Shown here: in pieces, positions 42,865 through 53,539 of the stretch
Layout: every line of letters starts with the position of its first letter
Position numbering within the stretch: position 1 is the stretch's first letter
Source: Microbacterium paraoxydans
Lineage (GTDB): Bacteria; Actinomycetota; Actinomycetes; Actinomycetales; Microbacteriaceae
DNA: 64,000 nt
NCBI RefSeq assembly: GCF_019056515.1
Contig: NZ_CP064874.1
Coordinates: 1-64,000, forward strand
Direction: 5' to 3'
The notes under the pieces: model-generated
Told to the model about the DNA's origin: nothing
The model's input: only the letters and a program-made list of their open reading frames with translations
Databases searched by the model: none
Made by a program: the position numbers and the translations under genes

Positions 42865-45800
42865 TCAGTCCATCGACCAGTCGTCGTCGCCGAAGCCGAG
42901 GGTCTTGAGGTTCTCGCGGATCGCCGAGCGCTGGTCGTCGCTGAGCTTGGCGAGCTGCTCGGACTCGATGTCGATCGAGACGCGCACCGGGACGCCGGCC
43001 GTGACGAAGTGCGACACGATCTCCTCGTAGATCTGCCCGGCGTCGCGCACGACGCGGTTCACGGTGAGGTTCTTCGTCGCGTGGAATCGCGTTGGCGCGG
43101 TGGCCGCTGCACGCCCGCCCCCCGAACTCGTCGTCGTTCCCGGCGCTCCTGAATCCGTGCCGGGCGACGACGTTCCCGATCCGCCCGTCGCAGTGCCCGT
43201 CCCGCCTTGCTCGCCTTCGCCACTCTGACCCTCGGTGACCCTAGTGTCAGCTTCGATCTGATGGGTCGCGATAACAGGGTCGACGAGCAGCCCTCCTTGC
43301 CGTACAGCAGCAGGAGCCTTCATGGTCAGGCCGCTGAATCTGCCGTCCTCGTACGAGTCGGCGTAGGCGAAGCCGTCGAGTTCCACGACGAGGGCGTCGT
43401 CAAGGTGCCACACGGCGTCGATGACGACCTTCGGCTGCACGACCTTCGGCATGTAGACGTACTGGCTGAAGTACCCGACCAAGACGTCGAGTGGCACGTA
43501 CGGCTTCTCGCGCCACAGGTTCAGCCGGTTGATCTGCATACGGAGAAGTGACGGCGAGAAAGTGCGAACGACGAACTCGCCTGCGTCGGCCTTCTTGGTC
43601 ACGCGCGCAGCGAGTGTGCCGTCGCCGTTCATTAGAATCGACTCCAGCTCGATCTCGGCGGCGCCGGGCTCCTGAGTCGGAACGAGAATCCAGCGGTAGG
43701 CCTCGCGGATCGCGTCCTTCACCGTCTGCTTCTGCTGGGCAACGCGTGACTCGGCGACTTTGATGTTGTGCTGGTCGAGGTTCAGCGAATCGCGGTTCTC
43801 GAGTATGTACTCCCATGCCATCCGCTGGCGCACGGCATTGAGCAGGATGTCGATGCGGTCGACCTCGGGAGCGAGGAAGACGAGAGAGTTCTTGTGGATG
43901 CGCGCGTTGGTGCCGCGCTTCGTCAGGAACTCGATCGCCGCGTCCTCAGCCACGGAGCGCCCGCGCTTCGAGAAGGGACGGTCGGGTCCGAAGATCACGA
44001 GACCGATGCCCGGGTCGTCCTCGACGTCGATGCTGCCGTGCGGCAATCGATGCACGCGCTCGAACAGGCCCTTATCGGTCTCCTGGCGGACGACCTGCGC
44101 CAGCTCGTCGAACACCTGCTCCTCGTGGTAGGAGTCGGCGCGCTCCTGCACGATCTGCGCGACGGTCTGCTGCAGCGACAGCCAGTACCGGTCCTGGTCC
44201 CGGTTCATGTACTTGCCGAGGTCGCCGAGTCGTCGCAAACCGTCAGCGACGTGCGCGGGGTTGTCGCCCGGGTAGGTCGAACCGAGCACTACGCGCTTCT
44301 GTTCGATACCGCGGATGGTCGCGGCGCTGCCGTCGCGATTGCGGAGGTTGGCCATCGGAGCGGTGCCGAGGAACACACAACGAGCGGCGCGTTTGGTCGC
44401 CATGGACCGGCCGAGGATCTTGATGTCGCTGTCCACGATGTTGGCCGTCGAGGTCTCGCCTGCGACGTCAGCGTCCACGATCGGTTTCCAGGAGTCGTCG
44501 AGATGGTTGGCCAACTCGTCGAAGACCTTCGCGTTGTCGAGCGGGATCGAAGCGGGGAGGATCATCGGTGATCGGTCACCGCTCGTCCAGAGGGCGTAGA
44601 CGACCGTCGCCATGAGGCGCAGTACGCCGCGGGTGCGCTGGAAGCGCTCCAGGGTCGACCAGTCCTTGTAGAGCCGATCGAACAGCTCCGGGTGGATCGG
44701 GTAGGCGGTGCGCATCGATGCGCGGTAGCCGGGCTGCATGACCTCGCTTGGCACATCCGAGCCGTAGCGCACGTAGTGGTCCATGTACTTGTGAACGACG
44801 AGGTCGCGCGCGGCGTCTTGTTCTCGTCCGAACGGCTTGAAGATGCGCCGCCTGACGATCTCGAACGACTCCTCGATCGTCGCCGGCTGCCAGGCAGACT
44901 CCAGACGGTGGATCACGGAGCGGAGGTGTCGCAATGCCTCCAGGCCCGCGGTGCCGCCAACCTCGTGCTCGTTCTCGGTCGGCGTCTCGGCTCCCTGCAT
45001 GTCGCGGACGACGTCGGACGCCGGGAGCGAGACTACGAGGAGCGCGGTCGGGACGGCCTTCACTGCCTCGGTCAGCGACTGCACGAAGGTCATGTGGCCG
45101 TCGAACGTCCCGGCGGGCGCGACCTTCTCACGTGACCAGAGCTGGCGCAGATACGCTACCCACTCGTCGATGAGGATGATGCACGGCCCGTACTTCTCGA
45201 AGAGGTCGGCTAACGCGGTGGTCGTTGGTGGCACCGACTGCTCGTCGTACCGCTTCAGGAGTTCGTACCCGTCGACGCCCCCGAGCTGGTACGCCAGCTC
45301 GCCCCACAGTGTGTTGACGGTGATGCCCTCGGGCTTTGGCATCCCCAGGATTGAGAGGTCGTTGCCGACAAGGACCGCACGATTGACGCTGGCGGGAAGC
45401 TCCGCGACGCCAATGCCGTCGAGCAGCTCCCGCATCCCCAGCAGCTGCTCAGCGGGTACTCCTGCTGCTGCGTGGTAGACGGCCAGCAGCGAGTGCGTCT
45501 TGCCGCCACCGAAGGTCGTCATCAGGTCGATGACCGGTTCTCCACCTCCGCCACTGAGGCGCTTGATCGCCTGCTCTAGAAGGTAGCGCAGGCCGCGAGT
45601 GAGGTAGGTGCGACCGAAGAACTCCACAGGGTCGCCGTACTCGGGGCCGGCCACGCCCTGGTGCACCTGACGCAGGTCTGCGGCGAACTGGGCCAACTCG
45701 AACGTGCCGCGGGCGACATCGTCGTGAGGTTCAATGACGTCGCGCCATGCGGGGAGACCAGTCGAGTCGACTTGCACTGAGAGGGCCCGCTCCTGGGCGC

Positions 45801-46251
45801 GCTGGAGCCGCTTCTGGTCCTCCTCGAACATGAGTCGGCGGAACTCTCGACGCATCTCATCGGCCTTGTCCGCGTGCTGAGCAGCACCGATCGACCGGAG
45901 GATGTGCTCGCCGTCCATGAGCACCCGCTCGGTGCGCTCCGACGAGATTCGCTCTCCGTGCGCCCACTCCTTGCGGGCATCCCACAGTGCAGAGATCACT
46001 CGTTTGTCCTCGAAAGTGAGCTGCTCCTTGAAGACCTGATGCCACTGCTTGTCGAAAACCCAGAACAGGTACGCGGGGTCTGTGGGACTCGGTGAGCCGT
46101 CACGCCCGGTGAGGCCAGCCGTTCGCCCGACCTCGGCGGCCCAGCTGCCGCCGTGCTTGGCTTCAAGGAGCCCGATCATCCACGGGCCGAGCCCTTCAAC
46201 CACGAGGTCGAGTACCCGTCCAACGCGTTCCTTGTTTGAAAGTGCCGCCAT
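42865..46251 (-). CDS. Swt1-type HEPN plus DUF499 ATPase
   Basis: 1128 aa from the ATG at 46251, one base past the methylase stop; a longer start at 46302 would overlap it. The N-terminal 100 residues are a Swt1-like HEPN domain with the nuclease signature R93-x4-H98 (DARKEWAHG). The DUF499 part has a P-loop TTFGGGKTHSLL (248-256) and an acidic Walker B-like CIILIDEWVAYLRQ. A Gly/Thr/Ser-rich linker near 1010-1050 leads to a C-terminal domain. The protein joins an ATPase with a potential ribonuclease and is the core of this defence module. Confidence 0.88.
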   Translation of the reverse strand: MAALSNKERVGRVLDLVVEGLGPWMIGLLEAKHGGSWAAEVGRTAGLTGRDGSPSPTDPAYLFWVFDKQWHQVFKEQLTFEDKRVISALWDARKEWAHGERISSERTERVLMDGEHILRSIGAAQHADKADEMRREFRRLMFEEDQKRLQRAQERALSVQVDSTGLPAWRDVIEPHDDVARGTFELAQFAADLRQVHQGVAGPEYGDPVEFFGRTYLTRGLRYLLEQAIKRLSGGGGEPVIDLMTTFGGGKTHSLLAVYHAAAGVPAEQLLGMRELLDGIGVAELPASVNRAVLVGNDLSILGMPKPEGITVNTLWGELAYQLGGVDGYELLKRYDEQSVPPTTTALADLFEKYGPCIILIDEWVAYLRQLWSREKVAPAGTFDGHMTFVQSLTEAVKAVPTALLVVSLPASDVVRDMQGAETPTENEHEVGGTAGLEALRHLRSVIHRLESAWQPATIEESFEIVRRRIFKPFGREQDAARDLVVHKYMDHYVRYGSDVPSEVMQPGYRASMRTAYPIHPELFDRLYKDWSTLERFQRTRGVLRLMATVVYALWTSGDRSPMILPASIPLDNAKVFDELANHLDDSWKPIVDADVAGETSTANIVDSDIKILGRSMATKRAARCVFLGTAPMANLRNRDGSAATIRGIEQKRVVLGSTYPGDNPAHVADGLRRLGDLGKYMNRDQDRYWLSLQQTVAQIVQERADSYHEEQVFDELAQVVRQETDKGLFERVHRLPHGSIDVEDDPGIGLVIFGPDRPFSKRGRSVAEDAAIEFLTKRGTNARIHKNSLVFLAPEVDRIDILLNAVRQRMAWEYILENRDSLNLDQHNIKVAESRVAQQKQTVKDAIREAYRWILVPTQEPGAAEIELESILMNGDGTLAARVTKKADAGEFVVRTFSPSLLRMQINRLNLWREKPYVPLDVLVGYFSQYVYMPKVVQPKVVIDAVWHLDDALVVELDGFAYADSYEDGRFSGLTMKAPAAVRQGGLLVDPVIATHQIEADTRVTEGQSGEGEQGGTGTATGGSGTSSPGTDSGAPGTTTSSGGGRAAATAPTRFHATKNLTVNRVVRDAGQIYEEIVSHFVTAGVPVRVSIDIESEQLAKLSDDQRSAIRENLKTLGFGDDDWSMD

Positions 46252-46252
46252 G

Positions 46253-48927
46253 TCAGAAGAGCCCTTCCGCAGTCGTGCGTCCGTCCCCGCTGAGCCGAAC
46301 AAGTTCAGCCCAGGAGTTGATCAGCGCGTTGTACCGTTCCTGATCTGTGGTTCGACCTTTGCGTGCAGCAATATCGTGCAATCGGTAGGCCAGCGCCATC
46401 GCCGGGTCGTGTAGGTCGGACAACCGAGCCATCAACTTGGCCGAGGCGAGTTCGCCGCCACCGTCGATCAGGCGGTCGGCAAGGTGATGCACAGCCTCCC
46501 ACGCCGTCGGTCGCGAATCGTTCGCCGGACTCCACTGCCTGTCCAAGCCACCATTTCCGAGAAGTTGCACCTTATTGGCCTGGCTTGTTGCCACTTGAGC
46601 ACGAACGACGTCATCAACACTTATTCCCAGAGGGCGCACAGCCTTATCAGCCTCGCCGAATGCTGCCGGCGCCCAACCGTGGCTCTCCCACCAACGAACT
46701 GCGAACCGCGATTCCGGATCGAGATCGCCTTCCTGCTCGTCGAGGACCTCGGCGAGTGCTTGATTGATCATCCGAAGCGCTTGGTCCACCTGAACGCGCT
46801 GGCCTGCTTGGTCAAGGACCGCCCTGTAGCGGGAGAAGATCTGCATTCCCGGGCCCATGGCGGCCTGAGCGAGGTCGACGGGGAGTATCGATGCCGCCTG
46901 AAGGTCGCGGACGGCGGTCGACAGCTCACGCCGTAGGGCACGGTTGAAATCGCTGAGCGAGCACGTGAGTGATTCGACACCCCTGGGCCGGCAGACCATG
47001 ACGATGTATGAAGCCACGGCGTTGGTGCCCGCGGAGACCATACGTGCTTCTGTAGTTCCGCGGATCGGCCATGAACCAGTGATCTCGAGGTCGGCGGCGA
47101 TCATGGCGGAGAGGATTGCCGACCACCGAGTCTCCTCGCCCTTTCCCGCCTTTTGCTCTTTTGAGGCATAGACCACAAGCATCGGAAGGCCCGGTGCCGA
47201 CGACCTTTCGAGGTTCCCGAAGGTCTCGGTAAACCCCTGAACGAAGTAGTTCGTCGCTTCCTGCTTGCTGTTGCCATGCCGCGAAGCGACTGCAGTTAGC
47301 TCGCCTGCCTTCGGGGCGGCAACAGTCGAGTAGAGGTCGGGGTGCACCTTTCGTAGCGCTCTCCGATGCCAAACATAGAAGAAGTCCGAGATATCCGCGT
47401 ACCCAATCGCGTCGAAGTACGGCGGATCCGTGGCGACAAGTCCCGGTTGGTCAAGTGTTGCGACTCGAGCGTCCGCCCTGCGAACGGCGGCGGGCGCGCC
47501 GCCGAGCGCTGCGTACGGCAACGCTCGGAGCATGGTCTTGACCATACCGAGCCAATCCCCGACCGATCCTCCAAACACGTTGACCTCAGGAAAATCCCAG
47601 GTCATCGGTAGGTTGTGTGTTGAAAGCGCTGCTTCAGCCTTTGCCTGCGGTTGAACGCGCCAAATGGCCATTGACGAGGAGAACTGCGCCATCTTGCCGA
47701 CAGCGAGACCGAGCAGCGATGTGACTGCCGTCGCCCACTCGTGGTCACCGCCGTCCGCCAGGATCCGGTCGTAAACCCCGGCAACCAGGTCCGCGAATGT
47801 CGCGAGCGTCAACTCCTGGCGGGGTTCATCAGCGAGCTCCACGTTTCCATCCCATAGAGGCCGACGCGGATGCTCTGCCCCTCGGTGTTGATCGGTACGT
47901 CGTCCGACTCGACCCGTGACGCGATCGAGGCGATCGCATCCATCTCTTCCGCCAGCGGTTCCCGATACACACGCCTCTTGCCGCGCATCGTTACGACCGC
48001 TGTCATCCGAAGGCCTAGTCGCCCTGCCTTGCCTTCTCCGCGGAGATAAGGTCCGTCGAGGGTCGAACCGCAGTTAGCGCATGAGAAGACGCCATCGCCG
48101 ATCTTCAGCGAGCTAGCAGGGCCCCCACCCGTCTGGCCGGAGACCACCTTGAGCTGGATGGAGCCAGATTCAGCGCGAATGTCGTACCAGGCCAGGTCCC
48201 CGCCCTTCTTGGAGATCCAGTTCGACGTGAGTAGCGGTGTCGTCGCCCCGCAGGCGGGGCTCGGACATGCCGCCGTGCGTGCCCATAGCCATGCGATCGG
48301 TGTTTCGCCCGCCGGCCACGAGTAGGCCGAGCCAAGGCGCTCGAGAGCCCGCTGCTCAATCTCCTTCGCGTAGAACGTCACATCATCAACTAGACCTTGC
48401 AGCGGATGTCCCGTTCCAAGGCTAAAGAGTCCATCGCTGACCGCCTCAGCAATGCCCTGCCGCCCGGCCATCGCCGGAACTATAGAGGCAATTGTTCGTG
48501 AGATGAGCACCGGAACCGGATTGAGATCGGAGCCGTACGCCGGGAGGCCGAGTCGCTGTGCCTCTATGAGCGTGGAGCCGCCTCCACAGAAAGGATCCAG
48601 AACGGGTGGGACGCCGTTCGGGAACTGTCGCGCGAGCACGCGGCGCGCCTCAGACAGGTCGGTGTCGCCAGGGACGTCTGCGCCGCTGCTCACCATCCGT
48701 TTGATCAGATCCAAGAGATACACCCGCTGATTGTCGTCTTCCGGATCATCGACCAGTGCGGCGAAGAGAAGAGCGCGCCACGCGGGAAGAGGCATAGGCG
48801 CGAACCACTTATGCAGGTTGCGGATAGTCCCCGTCTTGCGGTCCTTGTCCGCCTTGCAAGCCGCGTTGATCTCGTCGAGGGGCAGCGCGACCTCGATCAG
48901 CTTCTTCTTTCGGGCTGTCTCGGTCAC
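46253..48927 (-). pseudogene. DUF1156 DNA methylase with zinc ribbon, one-base frameshift
   Basis: The 5' part (48927-47809) has IRNLHKWFAPMPLPAWRALLF, the SAM motif DPFCGGGST (111-119) and zinc ligands C221/C226 and CANC near 282. It stops after YGMETWSSLMNPARS. The 3' part (from about 47842 to 46253) resumes RQELTLATFADLV and carries the catalytic DPPYFD. Adding one base in the C-run at 47822-47825 (minus strand) gives a seamless 891-aa protein. Known relatives are adenine methylases. It overlaps the helicase by ATGA (48924-48927). Confidence 0.85.
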
Positions 48928-51900
48928 TGCTGGCTCATCTCCGTTGCGTCGTTCCAGAAGGGCTCCCAGTCGTATTCGACGCGCGCCGCGCGAGGATCGA
49001 TGGGCTGATCTATGGGGTGCCTCAGGTAGCGCACTGTCGTCGTGTCATCCTCCGCTACCTGGACGAGCGCGAGCACCGAGTGGTCGGCCTTGTTCAGCGC
49101 AGTGACCGCTTCCTGCCGGGTGAGCACGAAAGTGCGGCCGCCGACGACGCGGCCCTTCACCTCGATGAAGTCGAGACTCCGCCCGGTGTCGGACTCGATG
49201 TCGTAGCCGGGGTTGTTGTGGTGCATCTCTGTCGGATCGTGCCCGAGCGCGTGCTCGACTCGGAGAACGGCATCGACGGCCAGACGCTCCACCCGCGTTG
49301 TCTCCCTGGCACGGTCAGCTGCGCCTTCCGGGTCAGTCTGAGCATCCAGCCATCCCTGCGTGACGACTAGACAAGCGCCGGTCACCCGAGGCGGGCGAAC
49401 CGAGATGTCACGTTCTTGCTCAAGTTCTCGTAGCCGTCGGTCGAGTCGACGGGCCAGGGCCTCGGCCCGTTCCTGCATTTGAGATGCCGGGAGGCGGGTC
49501 TTCCTGCCCGCTCGCTCCTGTTCGCTCAGCTCGAAGGCACGGCGGTCCCAATAGTTGATCTCGCGAGTAAGGCGCTCGCGAACGAGGCGCTCGGTCTTGT
49601 CAACGCGCTCGATGGTGCGTCGGCTGACTTCGTCAGCGTGCTGCCGAGCGATCGTGACCGATGCCTCGCGAATGACGCGACGGTCTAGATCGGCTGCCTG
49701 TGCCCAAGGCTCACCGAGCAGCGGTTGGCTTGCCTCCACTTCCTCGTCAGTGGGGACCTCGAAGTTCGGGATCGGCGAGCCAGTGAGAGGCGTGATGGTT
49801 CCGTCTTCGTCGATACGGGCGTACTGGGCGCGACGCGACACGACACGAGGCTGCCCATCCTGCGCGATGCGTCCGTCGGTGACGTCGTGTTCGAGGAGGC
49901 TGACAACGTAAGGCTGAGTCGTCAGGTCAGAGCGGTCGACGAGGACCGCTCCGCGACGGAGCGCGTCGATGTAGCGGTCGGAGACGACGCTCATCGTGGC
50001 CGACATCAGCGGGTGGCCCGGGTGTAGGAGCGTCGCGAGGCGGTTGTTGCCGTCTACTCGGACGTACTTCGGGTCGAAGGTGACGCGGTAGTACTCGTCG
50101 ACCACGGGCTGGCCGTAGCCGGTAATGCGGTCGCGCTCCTTGATCTCGCCAGGCACTCGCTTGATCTCGAAGCGGTGGCTCTCGCGCATGCGGAGCTGCC
50201 CGCCCACGTCAGCGAACGCACGGTGAAAGAACGCCTCGACGTGGTGGGGCTGGAGGCGGGCCGCCTCGGCTCGCTCCATCTCACGTCTCATGTCGTCGAC
50301 CTCAGTGTCGCTCATCGCGCCGGGCACAAGCTGGTTCGCCTTCAGCAGCTCGGGGATGCCGTCGGCGATCTTGGGGTCGACGACCTCGGTGAGGTAGCGC
50401 TCGCGCTCCGGCCTGTTTGCCTCGCGGATAGCGGCGATCATCAGGTCGCGCAGTGCGTTGCCCTGGAAGAGCTGACCGAGGACGTCGTAAACGCGCCCGC
50501 CGAGCGTGGCGCGCTGCTCCTCGAGCTTCTCCAGCAGCCGCGTGTACACATCGCCCTCGCGGGTGTCATCGGCGACGAGCGACCACATGAAGCACGTGTT
50601 GGGCTGACCAATACGGTGCACCCGCCCGAAGCGCTGTTCGATGCGGTTGGGGTTCCACGGCAGGTCGTAGTTGATCAGCAGGTGGGCGTTCTTATGGAGG
50701 TTCACGCCTTCGCCCGCAGCATCGGTGGCGATGAGGAACACACAACGCTCGTTCTGCTCGAAAGTCTCCTTCGCCTTCTTGCGGTCTTCCCGCTTGGTAC
50801 CTCCGTGGATGGTGATCACGGCGTCGTCTCGGCCGAGGTGCTGAGTCAGACGCATAACCAGGTCGTCGAGGGTGTCCTTGTGCTCGGTGAAGATGATCAC
50901 CTTGCGACGCGCACCGGTGTCATCGCGCATCTCGTCGGTGTCGTCCAAGGTGTCGCGCAGGGCATCCCACTTGGCGTAGGTGGGTGACGATTTCACAGCA
51001 GACGACTTCACGAGGAGCCGATCGACGACGAGGATCTCGGTCTCGAGTTCCTCCGGCGTGCGTGCGGTCGTGGCTCCAGCGATCGCCTGGTCTTCGAGCG
51101 CCTCGCGTTCCTCGTCGGTGAGGTCTTCCAGGTCGTCCCAGTCCTCGGGCACATCGGGGGTGTCCGACTTCACTGCGGCGTACATGCGCGCTTCGCGCAG
51201 CTCGGACTCAAGGCGTGCCTTGCGGCGTTCGAGGGAGCGGTGGATCGCCGCGGGTGATGAAGCAAGGCGACGCTGGAGCGTCGTGAGCGCGAACCCGACG
51301 GCAGTCCGACGACGATTGTCACCCTCGATCGCATCGGCGCGGTTCATCTCGTCACGGACATAGTCGGTGACGGCGACGTAGAGGTCCTTCTCGGCCTGGG
51401 ACAGCTCGTACTTGACCGTGAACGCGAAACGCTCGGGGAACAGTCGCGTGCCCTCGAACGTACGAAGCTCCTCCTTGACCAGACGGCGCATGAGATCCGA
51501 GACGTCGACCTTGCGGCTTCCCTCCCGGGCGACGCCCTCGAAGCGGTCGGAGTCGAGCAGCGCCATGAAGAGCTGGAACTGCTCCTCTTTCCCGGAGTGG
51601 GGCGTCGCGGTCATCATCAACAGATTGCGCGCGTGTTTCCCCAGCTCCTCGGCCATCTGGTAACGCTTGGTCTTCTTGACCTCGTTGCCCCAGACCGTGG
51701 CCGACATCTTGTGGGCTTCGTCGAAGATGATCAGGTCCCAGTCGACCTCACGGGCCTTGTCGAGGATGCCTTCGCTGTTCCGCGCGAGGACGTCGAGTCG
51801 TGCTAGCCAGAGCCCGCCTCGTGCGAAGGGGTTGCCCTCGTGAAGGATCTTGTCGCGAGTGAGGCTCTCGAACTCCAGGTCGAACTTCTCCCGCATCTCC

Positions 51901-52412
51901 TCGTCCCACTGATCGACGAGCACCCCTGGCGAGACGACCATGACATTCGCCGCATCGCCACGGAGCAGGAGTTCCTTGATGAGCAGGCCCGCCATGACCG
52001 TCTTGCCGGCACCCGGATCGTCGGCCAGAACGTAGCGCAGCGGCTGCTTGTGGAGCATGATCTCGTAGACCGCGCGCAGCTGATGCGGCAGCGGCTGCAC
52101 GTCGCTGGTGCCGAGGGCGGCCTGCGGATCGAAGAGGTACGCGAGCTTCATCCGACGCGCCTCAGCGGCCAGGAGGAACGAGTTGGGGTCCGCATCGAAG
52201 CTGAATACTTGGCCGGCCACGACCTCGCGCACCTGCGAGATCGCGTTGGCGAAGACGATCTTCTCGCCAAGCCCGGTGTCGGTACGATATGCCACGTTCG
52301 CCGAGTCGTCAGTGAGGCGCTCGACGGCAACGATCTTCACCGGATCAGGCCCTGCGAGGCCGGTCACGGTCGCGCCAACACGGACGAGATCAAACATCGA
52401 TGAGGTCGTCAC
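48924..52412 (-). CDS. SNF2-type helicase with C-terminal DUF3883 domain
   Basis: 1162 aa. Motif I is DDPGAGKTVMAG (P-loop 133-138), motif II FDEAH (231-234), motif III LLMMTATPHSGK; the second RecA domain has IFTEHKDTLDDLV, FLIATDAAGEGVNLHKNAHLLI and PNRIEQRFGRVHRIGQ. The C-terminus (GYDIESDTGRSLDFIEVKGRVVGG) is DUF3883, with the D-ExK look of a nuclease-like fold. It would translocate on DNA during recognition of unmodified invaders. It is the largest gene of the defence operon and overlaps the methylase gene. Confidence 0.92.
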   Translation of the reverse strand: MTTSSMFDLVRVGATVTGLAGPDPVKIVAVERLTDDSANVAYRTDTGLGEKIVFANAISQVREVVAGQVFSFDADPNSFLLAAEARRMKLAYLFDPQAALGTSDVQPLPHQLRAVYEIMLHKQPLRYVLADDPGAGKTVMAGLLIKELLLRGDAANVMVVSPGVLVDQWDEEMREKFDLEFESLTRDKILHEGNPFARGGLWLARLDVLARNSEGILDKAREVDWDLIIFDEAHKMSATVWGNEVKKTKRYQMAEELGKHARNLLMMTATPHSGKEEQFQLFMALLDSDRFEGVAREGSRKVDVSDLMRRLVKEELRTFEGTRLFPERFAFTVKYELSQAEKDLYVAVTDYVRDEMNRADAIEGDNRRRTAVGFALTTLQRRLASSPAAIHRSLERRKARLESELREARMYAAVKSDTPDVPEDWDDLEDLTDEEREALEDQAIAGATTARTPEELETEILVVDRLLVKSSAVKSSPTYAKWDALRDTLDDTDEMRDDTGARRKVIIFTEHKDTLDDLVMRLTQHLGRDDAVITIHGGTKREDRKKAKETFEQNERCVFLIATDAAGEGVNLHKNAHLLINYDLPWNPNRIEQRFGRVHRIGQPNTCFMWSLVADDTREGDVYTRLLEKLEEQRATLGGRVYDVLGQLFQGNALRDLMIAAIREANRPERERYLTEVVDPKIADGIPELLKANQLVPGAMSDTEVDDMRREMERAEAARLQPHHVEAFFHRAFADVGGQLRMRESHRFEIKRVPGEIKERDRITGYGQPVVDEYYRVTFDPKYVRVDGNNRLATLLHPGHPLMSATMSVVSDRYIDALRRGAVLVDRSDLTTQPYVVSLLEHDVTDGRIAQDGQPRVVSRRAQYARIDEDGTITPLTGSPIPNFEVPTDEEVEASQPLLGEPWAQAADLDRRVIREASVTIARQHADEVSRRTIERVDKTERLVRERLTREINYWDRRAFELSEQERAGRKTRLPASQMQERAEALARRLDRRLRELEQERDISVRPPRVTGACLVVTQGWLDAQTDPEGAADRARETTRVERLAVDAVLRVEHALGHDPTEMHHNNPGYDIESDTGRSLDFIEVKGRVVGGRTFVLTRQEAVTALNKADHSVLALVQVAEDDTTTVRYLRHPIDQPIDPRAARVEYDWEPFWNDATEMSQQ

Positions 52413-52486
52413 GACTCTCGTTCACTCCCTCGGTTGGCAAGTTGATCAGGATACGTTGGGCCGGCGACATTGCGGCCGATCGGGGG

Positions 52487-52669
52487 CTAGTCTGTGGCGC
52501 CGGCATCCCCTCGACGCACCCAGTCGTCGACCTCGCTCGCCTGGAACTTCCACAGGCGCCCGACCTTGTGCGCCGGCATCCCCTTGTCGGAGATCCAGGC
52601 ATAAATCGTGTCTTTCGTCACACCCAAGTGCTCAGCGATGTCGTCGGCAGAGAGCCATGGTTCGGACAT
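52487..52669 (-). CDS. Excisionase/MerR-type helix-turn-helix protein, 60 aa
   Basis: MSEPWLSADDIAEHLGVTKDTIYAWISDKGMPAHKVGRLWKF is a compact winged helix-turn-helix of the excisionase (AlpA/HTH_17) type. Many defence operons begin with such a protein, which could regulate the operon or aid excision of the island. It is 74 bases before the helicase and on the same strand. Confidence 0.85.
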   Translation of the reverse strand: MSEPWLSADDIAEHLGVTKDTIYAWISDKGMPAHKVGRLWKFQASEVDDWVRRGDAGATD

Positions 52670-52717
52670 TCACGCCCCTATGCAGATTGAGCCGGAAGTT
52701 TCCGGGTATGACCGAGC

Positions 52718-53539
52718 CTACCCCGAGCGCTCGGTATCCGAGCCATCGCCATTCGCCCTTGTCGTGCCCTCGCCGCCAATCACCTCGAGAAGCTCCTCGA
52801 GCTGTAGGTGAAGGACGTCGTAGGCCTGCATGTAGAACATGTGATCCATGGCTGACGGCGGTGTGTCGTCGAGGTCCGCGAGTACCTCTCGAGCCTCGCG
52901 GATCGCTGTCTGCAGCCGGGTCTCGATTCCGGGCAGGCTCTGGATCCAGGCGTCGATCACGCTGAACGGGATCGGTGCGAAGCCGTAGGCGTCGACGCCG
53001 ACATGGAACTGGTGGCCGTTGGGGCCGTGGTCGCGGGCATGCGTGTGCCCGTGGAGAAGCGGGATGCCGTCGTCCCAGCGCGGGCGATGCGACGTGTGTC
53101 GATCCTGTTCCTGGCTGTCACCGCCGTACGGGTAGTGCGAGGCAATGATCCTGTACCCGTGGCGCGTCCCTTCGATCACCTCTGGGAGGATCTCCCACCC
53201 CGCCGCTTCGTACATGGGCGTGAATCTCTCGATCGCCCGTTTCGACTGGGTTGCGGGCGAGACGCGATCGTGGTTCCCAGGCACGAGTAGCTTGCGCCCG
53301 TTGAGCCGCGCGGTGAGCCCGATCGATTCCTCGATCGGACCGAGTGCTACGTCACCAAGGTGCAGGACGACGCTGCCTGGTGAGACCGTGTCGTTCCACC
53401 GGCGCACAAGGTCGTCGTTCATCTCGTCGACCGTGGAGTATGGCCGACCGGCCAGCTCGCTGATGCGGGCGTGGCTGAAGTGGGTGTCGGAGGTGACGAA
53501 GTCGACCTGGTCGAAGTCAAACCACGGATATTCACGCAT
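52718..53539 (-). CDS. Calcineurin-like metallophosphoesterase
   Basis: 273 aa from an ATG at 53539 that overlaps the preceding stop by 8 bases. Metal-binding motifs are TSDTHFSHARI (D-x-H), VLHLGDVALG (GD), VPGNHDR (GNHD), ASHYPYGGD (H) and LHGHTHARDHG (GHxH), the complete set of the family. Substrate is unknown; relatives hydrolyse phosphodiesters or phosphoproteins. The context (defence genes downstream on the same strand) suggests an accessory nuclease-like role, but this is speculation. Confidence 0.87.
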   Translation of the reverse strand: MREYPWFDFDQVDFVTSDTHFSHARISELAGRPYSTVDEMNDDLVRRWNDTVSPGSVVLHLGDVALGPIEESIGLTARLNGRKLLVPGNHDRVSPATQSKRAIERFTPMYEAAGWEILPEVIEGTRHGYRIIASHYPYGGDSQEQDRHTSHRPRWDDGIPLLHGHTHARDHGPNGHQFHVGVDAYGFAPIPFSVIDAWIQSLPGIETRLQTAIREAREVLADLDDTPPSAMDHMFYMQAYDVLHLQLEELLEVIGGEGTTRANGDGSDTERSG

